Assembly: GCF_016938855.1 (NCBI RefSeq)
Contig: NZ_JAFHAP010000016.1
Span: 1 to 61,965, forward strand
DNA length: 61,965 nucleotides
Reading direction: 5' to 3'
Origin: Polycladomyces zharkentensis
GTDB taxonomy: Bacteria > Bacillota > Bacilli > Thermoactinomycetales > JIR-001
Both the position numbers and the translations under genes were made by a program. Below, piece after piece: positions 7,846-15,729 of the stretch (position 1 is the first letter of the stretch; each line of letters opens with the position of its first letter). The notes beneath the pieces are model-generated. The model had not been told where the DNA came from, searched no databases, and worked only from the letters and a program-made list of their open reading frames with translations.

Positions 7846-8132
7846 AATATAAACCTCCTTTCATGCAATTTCGCTTTATACTATTCATTGATCCGTTATG
7901 TAGAGACGGCATATATATATAGTTAAGTCTCTAATTTTATGAGCTCCCGCGGGGCTAGTATATGTCCGCTTTCAATTTAGGAGTGTCGGGTAGGGCAGGC
8001 TCATATCGGAGCCTGCCTTAACTATGCGACCAGCTGTTCGAACCAGAGTCATTTTATCTTTGTTTGAAATTCCGTTTTATTAATTGGTGATCTCCGTCCG
8101 ACGTTCTCTATTTTCTTCCAATCCATATACAA

Positions 8133-8157
8133 AACCCAGCGGAAAAACCGCTGGGTT
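8133..8157 (-). terminator. Terminator of the middle YjcZ-like gene
   Basis: Perfect ten-pair stem AACCCAGCGG/CCGCTGGGTT followed by T on the minus strand. Related hairpins stand at 8446-8471 and 8656-8681. Confidence 0.65.
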
Positions 8158-8207
8158 TGTCAATAGCCTCACCCAACATAAGTTGGGCTCATTGTGTGTG
8201 AATCCTG

Positions 8208-8330
8208 TTAGAAACCAAATCCAACGCCGGCAAAAACAAAAATAGTTGCGATTACCAACAGGAAAATTAACAAGCGACGCAATCCGAAACCAAAACCACC
8301 AAATCCACCAAATCCACCAAATCCGCTCAT
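8208..8330 (-). CDS. YjcZ-like mini-protein (40 aa)
   Basis: Begins MSGFGGFGGFGGFGFGLRR with four GGF-type repeats, then LLIFLLVIATIFVFAGVG and ends FGF. The ribosome site is GGAGG. Glycine repeat number differs among the paralogues, which fits slippage in GGTGGATTT units. Confidence 0.75.
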   Translation of the reverse strand: MSGFGGFGGFGGFGFGLRRLLIFLLVIATIFVFAGVGFGF

Positions 8331-8445
8331 AATATAAACCTCCTTTCATGTATCTCGCTTCAGACTATTCATTGATCCGTACTGTAGAGACGGCGCATAC
8401 ATAGTAAGTCCGAAATTAAACGAGCACCCACGAGACTTCAGGAAA

Positions 8446-8471
8446 AACCCAGCGGTTTTTTCCGCTGGGTT
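8446..8471 (-). terminator. Hairpin terminator without an intact gene
   Basis: AACCCAGCGG/CCGCTGGGTT with a T run on the minus strand, identical in its stem to 8133-8157. The upstream stretch 8490-8560 shows only a decayed YjcZ-like trace, so this may be a leftover of a lost tandem unit. Confidence 0.55.
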
Positions 8472-8655
8472 GTAAGAGGAGATAGAGTTGGGTTCGGTTG
8501 GTTTCGGCTGGCTTTAGCTGGCTTTCCTGCTGATCTTCCTGCTGGTAGCCAACTAATGTATTGTATGTAAATTGTTTAAGAACGGTGATAGGGTTTAGCC
8601 TGTTTTCTCCGTGATCTCTGTCTATCTTTTCTCCACATTCTCCCAAACTATGTAC

Positions 8656-8681
8656 AAACCCAGGGCTTTTTCCCCTGGGTT
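8656..8681 (-). terminator. Terminator of the 8725 YjcZ-like gene
   Basis: Stem AAACCCAGGG/CCCCTGGGTT, with TTTG following on the minus strand, just downstream of the gene at 8725-8838. Confidence 0.6.
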
Positions 8682-8724
8682 TCTCTCGCCCAACATAAGT
8701 TGGGCTCATTGTGTGTAAATCCTG

Positions 8725-8838
8725 TTAGAAACCAAATCCAACACCGGCAAAAACAAAAATTGTTGCGATTACCAACAGGAAAATCAACAAGCGACGCAAT
8801 CCGAAACCAAAACCACCAAATCCGCCGAATCCGCTCAT
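8725..8838 (-). CDS. YjcZ-like mini-protein (37 aa)
   Basis: Begins MSGFGGFGGFGFGLRR, then LLIFLLVIATIFVFAGVG and ends FGF. It differs from the 8208 product mainly by one fewer glycine repeat. The ribosome site is GGAGG. Confidence 0.75.
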   Translation of the reverse strand: MSGFGGFGGFGFGLRRLLIFLLVIATIFVFAGVGFGF

Positions 8839-9355
8839 AAATATAACCTCCTTTCATGTAATCTCGCTTCAGACTATTCATTGATCCGTACTGTAGAGAC
8901 GGCGCATGCATATAGTTAAGTCCCAAATTAAATGAGCTCCCGCGGGACTTTGAGCAGTCTCAGATTATAACAGAAAGCCCACCGGTGTCTGGCCGGGCGC
9001 GATTATCCATGTGCCTATGGGTGGAACGGTTCACTAGGAAGTGTCTACAAGTACCGACGATCCGTATGAGCCCTCTACCGTCCCCCGACCCGATTCATCC
9101 ACTCATTTGGTCTCGTGGAAACGACTGAGTGAACCCAAGTTGGGAAAGGACAATTCCACCGATTCAAAAAAATCTACTTTTGCCCTAGTTAAGAAACCTA
9201 AACAGCATTTTGTTAACTGAATAGAATAAAGCAATAGATATAGGTGGTTCACTTTTTTGATGTTTCTTTGACGAGACTCCTTTTCGTTCAAACTAAAAAT
9301 GAAAATAAAAATTTGACGTGTCAAAGTCCATGTGGATTTGAGTATCTAGGTCAAA

Positions 9356-9652
9356 ATGTCAGAAAGGCAAGAGTTTCAAATTCGTGCCTTACACGCTGAA
9401 CTAAAAAAACAACTAGGATATGATATCGTGAATTTTTTGAAAATAATTGATGAATGGAAAGACGACGATCAGAAAGACCATGATCGGAAAGACCATGAAT
9501 GGAAAGACCATGATAGGAAAAACCATCGGAAAGATCATGATTGGCAAGATCGGAGAAAAAGAGATCACGATGATGACAATGACAACAAGAACAGAGACAG
9601 AAATATCAACATCATTGACATTGATATCGATATCAAACATCGCAAAGAGTAG
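9356..9652 (+). CDS. Lys/Asp/His-rich repetitive protein, copy 2
   Basis: A 98-residue frame with the same helical N-terminus (QEFQIRALHAELKKQLG), KDHDRKDHEWKDHDRK repeats and the NIIDIDIDIK tail as the 6405 copy. It has fewer repeats, so repeat number varies. A GTG at 9428 corresponds to the start used by the prophage copy, but its ribosome site here is eroded (TAGGATATGATATC). It is followed 77 bp later by the YjcZ-like gene. The function is unknown; a spore-surface role is a guess from composition. Confidence 0.6.
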   Translation: MSERQEFQIRALHAELKKQLGYDIVNFLKIIDEWKDDDQKDHDRKDHEWKDHDRKNHRKDHDWQDRRKRDHDDDNDNKNRDRNINIIDIDIDIKHRKE

Positions 9653-9729
9653 GAAATGAGATGACAAATACTAAATAAGTGGCCCCCCGGGTCTCTTGAA
9701 GCGAAATTACATGAAAGGAGGTTTATATT

Positions 9730-9849
9730 ATGAGCGGATTCGGATTTGGTGGTTTCCCTTTTTTTAGTTTTGGATTGCGTCGCTTGTTAATTTTCCTGTT
9801 GGTAATCGTAGTATTAATTTTTGTTTTTTCCTTCTTTTTCTTCTTTTGA
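9730..9849 (+). CDS. YjcZ-like mini-protein (39 aa)
   Basis: Identical in protein sequence to the 6200 gene (MSGFGFGGFPFFSFG start, poly-Phe end) but with several silent differences. Ribosome site AAAGGAGG. It is second in the unit with the Lys/Asp/His-rich gene. Confidence 0.75.
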   Translation: MSGFGFGGFPFFSFGLRRLLIFLLVIVVLIFVFSFFFFF

Positions 9850-9890
9850 TGAGATGAAAGGGAAGAACGGACTGGATAGTGTCCATAGAA

Positions 9891-9953
9891 AAAAGCCCTT
9901 AACTACCCAAGGTAGGTGCCAGCCTTATCGCTTGGGAGTGCGGGCTTTTTTCG
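9891..9953. terminator. Bidirectional terminator
   Basis: AAAAAAGCCC at 9891-9900 pairs with GGGCTTTTTT at 9942-9951 around an internal structured loop. T runs occur on both strands. It serves the YjcZ-like gene on the plus strand and overlaps the 3' end of the toxin-like ORF on the minus strand. Confidence 0.7.
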
Positions 9954-10067
9954 TTGTTTCTTGAGGGGAGTGAGTAGTTGACGTATCTCTAGGAGGAGAG
10001 TTTTGACCGCGGTCAGCAACCCGACCACGATCCCGACAATCAAGAAGATTGTGTTAACTGTGTTCAG
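9903..10067 (-). CDS. Candidate type I toxin (small holin-like membrane peptide)
   Basis: A 54-codon frame starting with CTG (no ATG is available): LNTVNTIFLIVGIVVGLLTA, then a basic segment LLTPLKKQRKKP. One membrane span followed by charged residues resembles holin-like toxins of the TxpA type. A strong GAAAGGAGG ribosome site lies nine bases upstream and is locked in a perfect CCTCC-GAAA-GGAGG hairpin. The frame overlaps a bidirectional terminator, so a plus-strand transcript would be antisense to its 3' end. The non-standard start keeps this uncertain. Confidence 0.4.
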   Translation of the reverse strand: MNTVNTIFLIVGIVVGLLTAVKTLLLEIRQLLTPLKKQRKKPALPSDKAGTYLG

Positions 10068-10337
10068 CGCCGCTCACCTCCTTTCGGAGGCCAGCAACTT
10101 CCCCGCACCGCACCTACCTGCGTACAACAAAATTTTACCACAGATCATTTCTGATAGAATAGAACGAGTCTTTTCCTTTTGCCTATTCCCACTTCCGTCG
10201 TCATCACGCCGGGGGAACAGCTGCATATGCAATTTTTCTCATCTCTCGCCCAGAACCAGGATGTTTTGCAGTGGGCAAGTCACTTGACCCGTCATCATTG
10301 ATCCCTTTATTTCTTTCGCCCATTTCCCCGGTCAGGG

Positions 10338-10366
10338 GTGACATCCGACGCCGTTATGCGTATAAT
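10338..10366 (+). promoter_or_regulatory. SigA-type promoter of aroA
   Basis: GTGACA and TATAAT with a 17-bp spacer, 39 bases before the TTG start. Confidence 0.65.
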
Positions 10367-10404
10367 AAGCGATAATTTTTTCTAAGGGATGGGTGGGGAG
10401 AGAA

Positions 10405-11478
10405 TTGAGTCACCAACAGTTCGAAAAGCTGAGGAAGAAACTGGACGAAATCAACTTGCAACTGCTTCGCATCATCAACGAACGTGCGTCGGTGGTAAAG
10501 GAAATCGGAGAAATCAAAAAACGATACAGTGTTCAAAAATTCGACCCGATCCGGGAAAGAGACATGCTGGAACGGATCGTGCAGCATAACGAAGGGCCAT
10601 TCGACGACAACACGGTCCGCCATCTGTTTAAGCAGATTTTCAAGGCTTCATTGAGCTTGCTAGAAGATGACCACAAAAAGGCATTGCTGGTCAGCCGGAA
10701 GCGCCAGCCGAAAGACACCGTCGTCATGGTGGGCGATGTTCCGGTCGGCGGGGAGCGAAACGTCATGGTGGCGGGACCTTGCTCAGTTGAATCGGAGGAA
10801 CAGGTTCGGCAAGTGGCGCAAACGATGAGCAAACTGGGAATTCGCCTGATCCGTGGCGGTGCGTACAAACCGCGCACGTCTCCCTACGACTTTCAGGGCT
10901 TGGGAGAAGAGGGGTTGAAAATCCTGCGCCGGGTGGCGGATGAATTCGGCTTGAAAGTGGTCAGTGAAATTGTTCATCCGGCCGATATCGAGATGGCGAC
11001 ACAGTATGTAGATGTGATCCAGATCGGTGCACGCAATATGCAGAACTTTGAGCTCTTGAAAGCGGCAGGCTCTGTTCGGAAGCCCGTGCTGTTGAAACGC
11101 GGCTTGGCGGCGACACTGGAAGAATTCATGTTTGCGGCGGAATATATTGTCTCCCGCGGCAACACACAGGTCATCCTGTGCGAGCGCGGCATTCGTACTT
11201 ATGAAAAATGGACGCGAAACACGTTGGATATTTCGGCTGTTCCCATTTTGAAACAAGAAAGCCATCTGCCCGTGTTGGTGGATATCAGTCACTCCACCGG
11301 CCGTCGTGACATCCTGTTGCCCATCGCTAAAGCGGCATTGGCTGCGGGGGCGGACGGGATCATGGTGGAGACGCATCCGGAACCTTCGGTGGCGTTGTCG
11401 GATGCTGGGCAGCAAATCAATCTCGAACAACTAGAAGCATTGCTGACACAATTGCGTCAAACGCACGACTTGGTGTGA
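10405..11478 (+). CDS. aroA: Bifunctional chorismate mutase / DAHP synthase
   Basis: An AroQ-type chorismate mutase domain (residues 1-85: [20 protein letters not shown] and [10 protein letters not shown]) is fused to a type I-beta DAHP synthase (about 95-357), with [35 protein letters not shown] and [13 protein letters not shown] synthase joins PEP and erythrose 4-phosphate at the entry of the shikimate pathway; in Bacillus the mutase domain serves feedback control by prephenate and chorismate. Length and order match B. subtilis AroA. The TTG at 10405 aligns best with the family start; a GTG at 10393 is also possible. It has its own promoter and terminator. Confidence 0.93.
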   Translation: MSHQQFEKLRKKLDEINLQLLRIINERASVVKEIGEIKKRYSVQKFDPIRERDMLERIVQHNEGPFDDNTVRHLFKQIFKASLSLLEDDHKKALLVSRKRQPKDTVVMVGDVPVGGERNVMVAGPCSVESEEQVRQVAQTMSKLGIRLIRGGAYKPRTSPYDFQGLGEEGLKILRRVADEFGLKVVSEIVHPADIEMATQYVDVIQIGARNMQNFELLKAAGSVRKPVLLKRGLAATLEEFMFAAEYIVSRGNTQVILCERGIRTYEKWTRNTLDISAVPILKQESHLPVLVDISHSTGRRDILLPIAKAALAAGADGIMVETHPEPSVALSDAGQQINLEQLEALLTQLRQTHDLV

Positions 11479-11526
11479 AGGAAGGGATGGCGGAGGTCGG
11501 GAACACTGTTTCCCCCGGAACACACA

Positions 11527-11557
11527 AAAAGCTACCCGGTTAAGGGTAGCTTTTTGT
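11527..11557. terminator. Bidirectional terminator between aroA and nucB
   Basis: AAAAGCTACCC/GGGTAGCTTTT, a perfect eleven-pair stem with T runs on both strands, between convergent genes. Confidence 0.85.
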
Positions 11558-11559
11558 CA

Positions 11560-11979
11560 TCATTGAACGATAAATTTCACTCGGGTACCGTCCGGGTAAT
11601 CCTCAAGTTGATTGCTCACCCATGCGCCTGCTCCACGGTTATCATTCGGACTGATATAACGAACATCTGCGCCTGCGCCACCTTCCAGGCACATAGCCAT
11701 TGGCCATTCGTCTCGATCATAACCGCTAATCGGCGGATAAGGCGCAAGCGACTCCTCCCGTCTTTCATCCGCTCCATCCCGTTCGATCGTGCAAACATCC
11801 GGTTGGCCAGATGCAATGGCATCGCGAATATGGCCACCGGTTTCTGGATATCGATCTAGCGGGAAGTAAAGTACAACGTCGTAGCTACTATAAGCATTAG
11901 TGCTATGAGAAGGTAAAACTGCAATAGACGACACAACCAGCGCCACGGCAATCACAAGAGAGCGAAGGAGTTTAAACAT
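11560..11979 (-). CDS. nucB: Secreted deoxyribonuclease NucA/NucB
   Basis: 139 residues with a signal peptide ([20 protein letters not shown]) and the NucA/NucB nuclease core: [38 protein letters not shown] and [12 protein letters not shown]. NucB is an extracellular nuclease made during sporulation in Bacillus; NucA acts in competence. The DRDEWP motif and catalytic Asp/Glu are intact, so it should be active. It is transcribed alone, toward aroA. Confidence 0.9.
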   Translation of the reverse strand: MFKLLRSLVIAVALVVSSIAVLPSHSTNAYSSYDVVLYFPLDRYPETGGHIRDAIASGQPDVCTIERDGADERREESLAPYPPISGYDRDEWPMAMCLEGGAGADVRYISPNDNRGAGAWVSNQLEDYPDGTRVKFIVQ

Positions 11980-12080
11980 GTTATCCCCCTATTCATATTA
12001 TTTGTAATAGACACTCTAATCAAAATATATCACGTTCAAGGATGAATATGAGGGATAACTACTATCATTTATCAAAACAT

Positions 12081-12245
12081 TTACCCTATATCAATAAATG
12101 TTTCCCAAGGCAGATGATCCTCATCCAACTCCGGCAGCTGAAACATTTTCTGCTTTTTCTCTTGCTCATGAAGCAACGATTCATGTTTGGGCAAGATCAT
12201 CCGATGCCCTACCCATAGCTTATTACCACGATCCAACTCCTTCAT
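12081..12245 (-). CDS. Short YolD-like protein
   Basis: A 54-residue protein: KELDRGNKLW, MILPKHESLLHEQEKKQK and ELDEDHLPWE match the N-terminal half of YolD-family proteins (usually 100-120 residues). YolD-like genes often pair with Y-family polymerases in SOS operons. Here it is short and alone, so it is probably truncated. The start follows GAGGTGG, and a near-consensus LexA box lies upstream. Confidence 0.6.
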   Translation of the reverse strand: MKELDRGNKLWVGHRMILPKHESLLHEQEKKQKMFQLPELDEDHLPWETFIDIG

Positions 12246-12271
12246 TTGAACCACCTCATGATTATATTATG

Positions 12272-12285
12272 GGAATACATGTTCG
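12272..12285. promoter_or_regulatory. LexA (DinR) box before the YolD-like gene
   Basis: GGAATACATGTTCG matches 13 of 14 positions of the Bacillus LexA consensus in reverse orientation (GRAACRYNYGTTCG). It is 27 bp upstream of the start. Confidence 0.6.
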
Positions 12286-12360
12286 TATTATAGTGGTATT
12301 TTATTACGGGTAATACCAGCATAGCTCACTAGGGGCAAAGTAAGAGCTATCCTATTTTTT

Positions 12361-12732
12361 TTATTTCCGCCAAAAAGTTGAACAGCCTGCCTTATCCTTG
12401 ATATTAAATTCAATTATCTTCTCTAGCAATTCGTAATTAACTGGTTCAGTCCATTTAATTCGGAACAAGCGTGAAGAAGCGCTGTAGCCAGCTTGGGCGA
12501 TTTCATCGGCAAAATGCACCATTGTCTCTTCTTCGGGTAAAATGCTCAAATGATTCTTTGCTGTGGCAAACATAATGATGTATGTGCCGTGATCGGTAAA
12601 CGTGGGTTTGTTCCACTTGATTTGCGGTTCCAAATTTGGGAATTTATTAGCAACCCACGCCAAAATTTCCTCTGTTCGGGCCCGATGTTGCGGGTTATCA
12701 ATACGCGCTAAATATTCTGCAAAAACTTCCAT
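12361..12732 (-). CDS. DUF1801 / YdhG-like protein (iron chaperone family)
   Basis: 123 residues. The pattern of an N-terminal VFAEYLARIDNPQHRARTEEIL, a central IKWNKPTFTDHGTYIIMFA and a C-terminal LFRIKWTEPVNYELLEKIIEF is typical of the YdhG/DUF1801 fold, related in Bacillus to the frataxin-like protein Fra. A role in iron handling is inferred from family only. The ribosome site is GGAGGGAAC. It is a single-gene unit. Confidence 0.75.
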   Translation of the reverse strand: MEVFAEYLARIDNPQHRARTEEILAWVANKFPNLEPQIKWNKPTFTDHGTYIIMFATAKNHLSILPEEETMVHFADEIAQAGYSASSRLFRIKWTEPVNYELLEKIIEFNIKDKAGCSTFWRK

Positions 12733-13002
12733 GTTGTTCCCTCCTAAAATAAAAATTATGTCGTTCAGAGAAGTCCCTCAAACCCATTCGTCGTTAAAAC
12801 TCCTCACAGAACCGCTCAGACACGTTCTTAAACAACACCTATTTCCAACTATATATTTTACAACCTGGATAGTCAAAATGTCTTAAAACGCAAATTAGAG
12901 GCTTTAAAAAGTATCTGACTTGTATCGCCAGCGATAGCTGGTCTGTCTAAAAGTATATAACTGTAGAGAGCCTTTTTTACAATAATTTTCCACTTCCCTA
13001 TC

Positions 13003-13025
13003 CAAAAGCCGGGGTTTTCCCCGGC
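13003..13025 (-). terminator. Terminator of the DNA ligase gene
   Basis: AAGCCGGGG/CCCCGGCTT, a nine-pair stem with a four-base loop and a TTTT tail on the minus strand, directly after the ligase stop codon. Confidence 0.8.
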
Positions 13026-13880
13026 TTAGAAAATAAAGTGTTGAAACACGGGGAGGCGCATATACCCTTTCGAAGTCCATCCTCGGAATTTGACCTTACA
13101 TCTCAATCGTGGCTCTAGGTATATAAACTGCTCATTTTCGGCGATTTTGATCAGATTGGACACTTCGTAAAGCGCCTTTCTCTCCGCTGGGACTACACCT
13201 AATTCCAAAATACCGACTGGTCGGATATCATTTCCTTCCTCGATCCCGATCATCCACCCAAATTCACTTTTTCGGTAACCTGTGATGACCACTTCCGCCT
13301 CTTTGTAGTTGATGACCTTTTGCCACGCTTTTGACCGTTTCCCCGCTAGATATGGAGCGTCTTTCTTTTTCAGCACGATGCCCTCCAAATCCATCTTCGA
13401 GCAAACATTGAACAGATCGGTTCCGCAACCATCCACATAACGAATCGTGGCGATTGTATTGTCCTCGTCAATCGCTTTGGATAGTATCGCTTTCCGCTCC
13501 ATCAGTGGTTGTTTGGTTATGTCCTGTCCCCGATGATAAAGTATATCAAACACAATATACTGAACAGGAAGTTGGTGAGATAATCGTTGAATTTTCTCCT
13601 GCTTCCCAGCTTGCAACCGTCTCATAACCGCTTCAAAATCCGGTCGGCCTCCATCACCGGTTACGATCAATTCGCCGTCCAACACTGTTTCAGGCGGCAC
13701 TGACAACTTACTCAGTTCAGGAAAACGATCCGTCACGTCGTTTCCATGTCGCGTATATCCCCTTATGCCGTCCACGGTCGATAGGAGCAGCCGAAACCCG
13801 TCCATTTTCGGTTCAGCAATGTACTCGTCACTGTCAAAAGGTCTATCGGATTGATGTGCAAGCATTGGCTCAATAAACAC
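13026..13880 (-). CDS. ATP-dependent DNA ligase (LigB/LigD ligase-domain type)
   Basis: 284 residues from the GTG at 13880, which gives the family start (V/M)FIEPMLAHQSD. The adenylation lysine is K25 in the KMDG motif. Further nucleotidyltransferase motifs are RGYTRHGN, VLDGELIV, YIVFDILY, MDLEGIVLKKK and SKAWQKV, and a short OB-fold ends the protein. It seals nicks using ATP, probably in repair. There is no polymerase or Ku gene beside it. Its start lies inside a hairpin (see findings). A longer frame to 13943 exists but has no start signal. Confidence 0.85.
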   Translation of the reverse strand: MFIEPMLAHQSDRPFDSDEYIAEPKMDGFRLLLSTVDGIRGYTRHGNDVTDRFPELSKLSVPPETVLDGELIVTGDGGRPDFEAVMRRLQAGKQEKIQRLSHQLPVQYIVFDILYHRGQDITKQPLMERKAILSKAIDEDNTIATIRYVDGCGTDLFNVCSKMDLEGIVLKKKDAPYLAGKRSKAWQKVINYKEAEVVITGYRKSEFGWMIGIEEGNDIRPVGILELGVVPAERKALYEVSNLIKIAENEQFIYLEPRLRCKVKFRGWTSKGYMRLPVFQHFIF

Positions 13881-13994
13881 AAAAATCCCCCTGCCTTTTT
13901 GGCTATGTATAGGGGGATCTAATTTTATTGTATCATTTCGCATTTAAATCGGGAGATGGGAAACAGAGGAAATACTGTGACCACAGGGGCGGGT

Positions 13995-14687
13995 TCATTT
14001 CTTCTTATATCCAGCTTTTTTGGCGTCCTCTTCGTTCCAAAAGAACACCCTTTGTTCTATGAGAATATCCTTGTATTGATCGGGTTCCACGTACTCTTTG
14101 GTTTTATAGTTACCTGCGTACTTATCGGGTTGCCGGTGACCAACACGCAGCCGGAACTCATAAGGCAATTCTTCCAGCGGATCGTCAGGATTCCAGATGC
14201 CGCGGCCGTCTTTCTTCGCCTCATTGAGGGAATCTAGGTATGGCTGTACCCGTTCAAAATTCGGATAGATTATATACGGAACGGCTTTTCCTTGAAGAAT
14301 CATCTCTCGGTTGACATCCATATCACCTTTTTGGATATAGGCGAGCAACCTACCGTAGTCATCTTTCGCTTGTTTTCCGGGTATCACTTTCACCTTTGTT
14401 CCTTCAGGAAGCAATTGTTTTAAATACACTTTGGCTTCTTCTCCGTATTTTCCTTGACTTTTCCCTTGGTAGTTAGTTTCAGGAGCGTCAATGGAAAGCA
14501 TGCGGACTTTGGTGGTTCCCAATACAGGATTTTTCAAATGAACGGTATCTCCGTCCACAACGTCATCAATTGAGGATTCATAACCATTGGGCTGATCATC
14601 CGGTGGATTTGGTTTCTCAGGCGGAGTGGGGGGATTACAACCGGCCAGTAACACCACGGCTAACAAAAAAACCCACAGCTTTTTCAT
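13995..14687 (-). CDS. Thermonuclease (SNase-fold) lipoprotein
   Basis: 230 residues with a lipobox LLAGC (residues 14-18), a proline-rich linker, then the staphylococcal nuclease domain (about 38-165): VVDGDTVHL, VRMLSIDAPE and DDYGRLLAYI carry the catalytic Arg, Asp and Glu. It should cleave DNA and RNA outside the cell while tethered to the membrane. The last 65 residues are extra and unknown. It lies upstream of the ligase gene on the same strand, separated by a hairpin. Confidence 0.88.
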   Translation of the reverse strand: MKKLWVFLLAVVLLAGCNPPTPPEKPNPPDDQPNGYESSIDDVVDGDTVHLKNPVLGTTKVRMLSIDAPETNYQGKSQGKYGEEAKVYLKQLLPEGTKVKVIPGKQAKDDYGRLLAYIQKGDMDVNREMILQGKAVPYIIYPNFERVQPYLDSLNEAKKDGRGIWNPDDPLEELPYEFRLRVGHRQPDKYAGNYKTKEYVEPDQYKDILIEQRVFFWNEEDAKKAGYKKK

Positions 14688-14785
14688 GTCCCTTCCCCCT
14701 TAACCTTAATGTTTAACCAGACATTAATTGGAATAAGTTGTATCTTTACTCTACTACTATTATCAGAGAATTACAATTGTGTTAA

Positions 14786-15040
<255 letters not shown>

Positions 15041-15167
15041 CTTACGATGACAGCTTACGTTATCACCTTGCGGTTGGATTCGTCATAGTTCCACCTTCAC
15101 CATGGTTCCATCGGAGGTCGGAATGAGATCTTCAGATCTCTTTCTCCCCTTGTTTGCCAGGCGTTAC

Positions 15168-15211
15168 AAAAGAAACCCGCCCATGGCTCACAATCTGGAC
15201 GGGTTTCTTTT
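15168..15211. terminator. Bidirectional terminator
   Basis: AAAGAAACCCG(C)CCA pairs with TGG(A)CGGGTTTCTTT, flanked by T runs on both strands, just downstream of the immunity gene. Confidence 0.75.
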
Positions 15212-15240
15212 TATTTCTTCTTTATATCCATCTTTTTACC

Positions 15241-15705
15241 TTACTCCATTTCAACCCACTTTTCTTGCTTCAAATCATAGCTATCGCCGGAATTAGGGTA
15301 AAACAAGTAAATGGGAATCGGTGATTTCTTTCCATCTGCTGCGTTAAAACATCGTTGGAAAAATGAAACAAAGTACTCTTTTGCAAACTCATCAATCTCT
15401 TCGACTAACTCTTCATCATCACGAATCTCCGAACGGTCTTTATCTAATTTTGAGTAAAGATAGAAACCAAATGTAGGCAAATCATTATCTGGTTCTCCAT
15501 AAGCATTATGCATAAGTTGCCCATAATTTTCATCCATTTGTGTACAAGTGACACCAAAAACCCCGCCATTTCCTCTTATTTCTAATTCTACAAATTTGGC
15601 ATCCGGATGAAAAGGGTACTGTATGAGAGTTCGGAACTTTTGGATCGTCGCTTCCTGTTCTTCGTCAATAGCTTGCTTGACAAGCATTCGGGTATTATGA
15701 TCCAT
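15241..15705 (-). CDS. Probable immunity protein of the adjacent toxin
   Basis: 154 acidic residues, without membrane segment or signal. It starts MDHNTRMLVKQAIDEEQEAT and ends DSYDLKQEKWVEME. It lies 24 bp downstream of the polymorphic toxin gene on the same strand, the usual place of an immunity gene, and its acidity would suit binding a basic nuclease. The family is not recognised. The role is inferred from position. Confidence 0.6.
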   Translation of the reverse strand: MDHNTRMLVKQAIDEEQEATIQKFRTLIQYPFHPDAKFVELEIRGNGGVFGVTCTQMDENYGQLMHNAYGEPDNDLPTFGFYLYSKLDKDRSEIRDDEELVEEIDEFAKEYFVSFFQRCFNAADGKKSPIPIYLFYPNSGDSYDLKQEKWVEME

Positions 15706-15729
15706 TTGAATCCCCCCTCTATTGTCTTG

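Larger units (their letters stand above)
7690..8945 (-). repeat. Tandem array of YjcZ-like units (about 0.5 kb period)
   Basis: Three direct repeats, each with a conserved upstream block (CATTGATCCGTACTGTAGAG and neighbours at 7883, 8368 and 8879), a YjcZ-like gene, and a downstream CCCAACATAAGTTGGG stem. A degenerate coding trace lies around 8490-8560. Unequal crossing-over probably made the array. Confidence 0.8.
9100..9860. repeat. Large inverted repeat, right arm
   Basis: Inverted copy of 6180-6990, carrying a Lys/Asp/His-rich gene and a YjcZ-like gene on the plus strand. Both arms share a perfect palindrome TTTGACGTGTCAAA (about 9312 and 6785), which overlaps a possible -35 element. Confidence 0.85.

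Noticed and set aside
8180-8720. CRISPR-like regularity among the tandem units
   Set aside because: The repeats are about 500 bp apart and contain genes and terminators; no short repeat-spacer pattern or cas gene is present.
15102-15296. Plus-strand frame over the immunity gene end
   Set aside because: It spans a strong bidirectional terminator and lacks a ribosome site.
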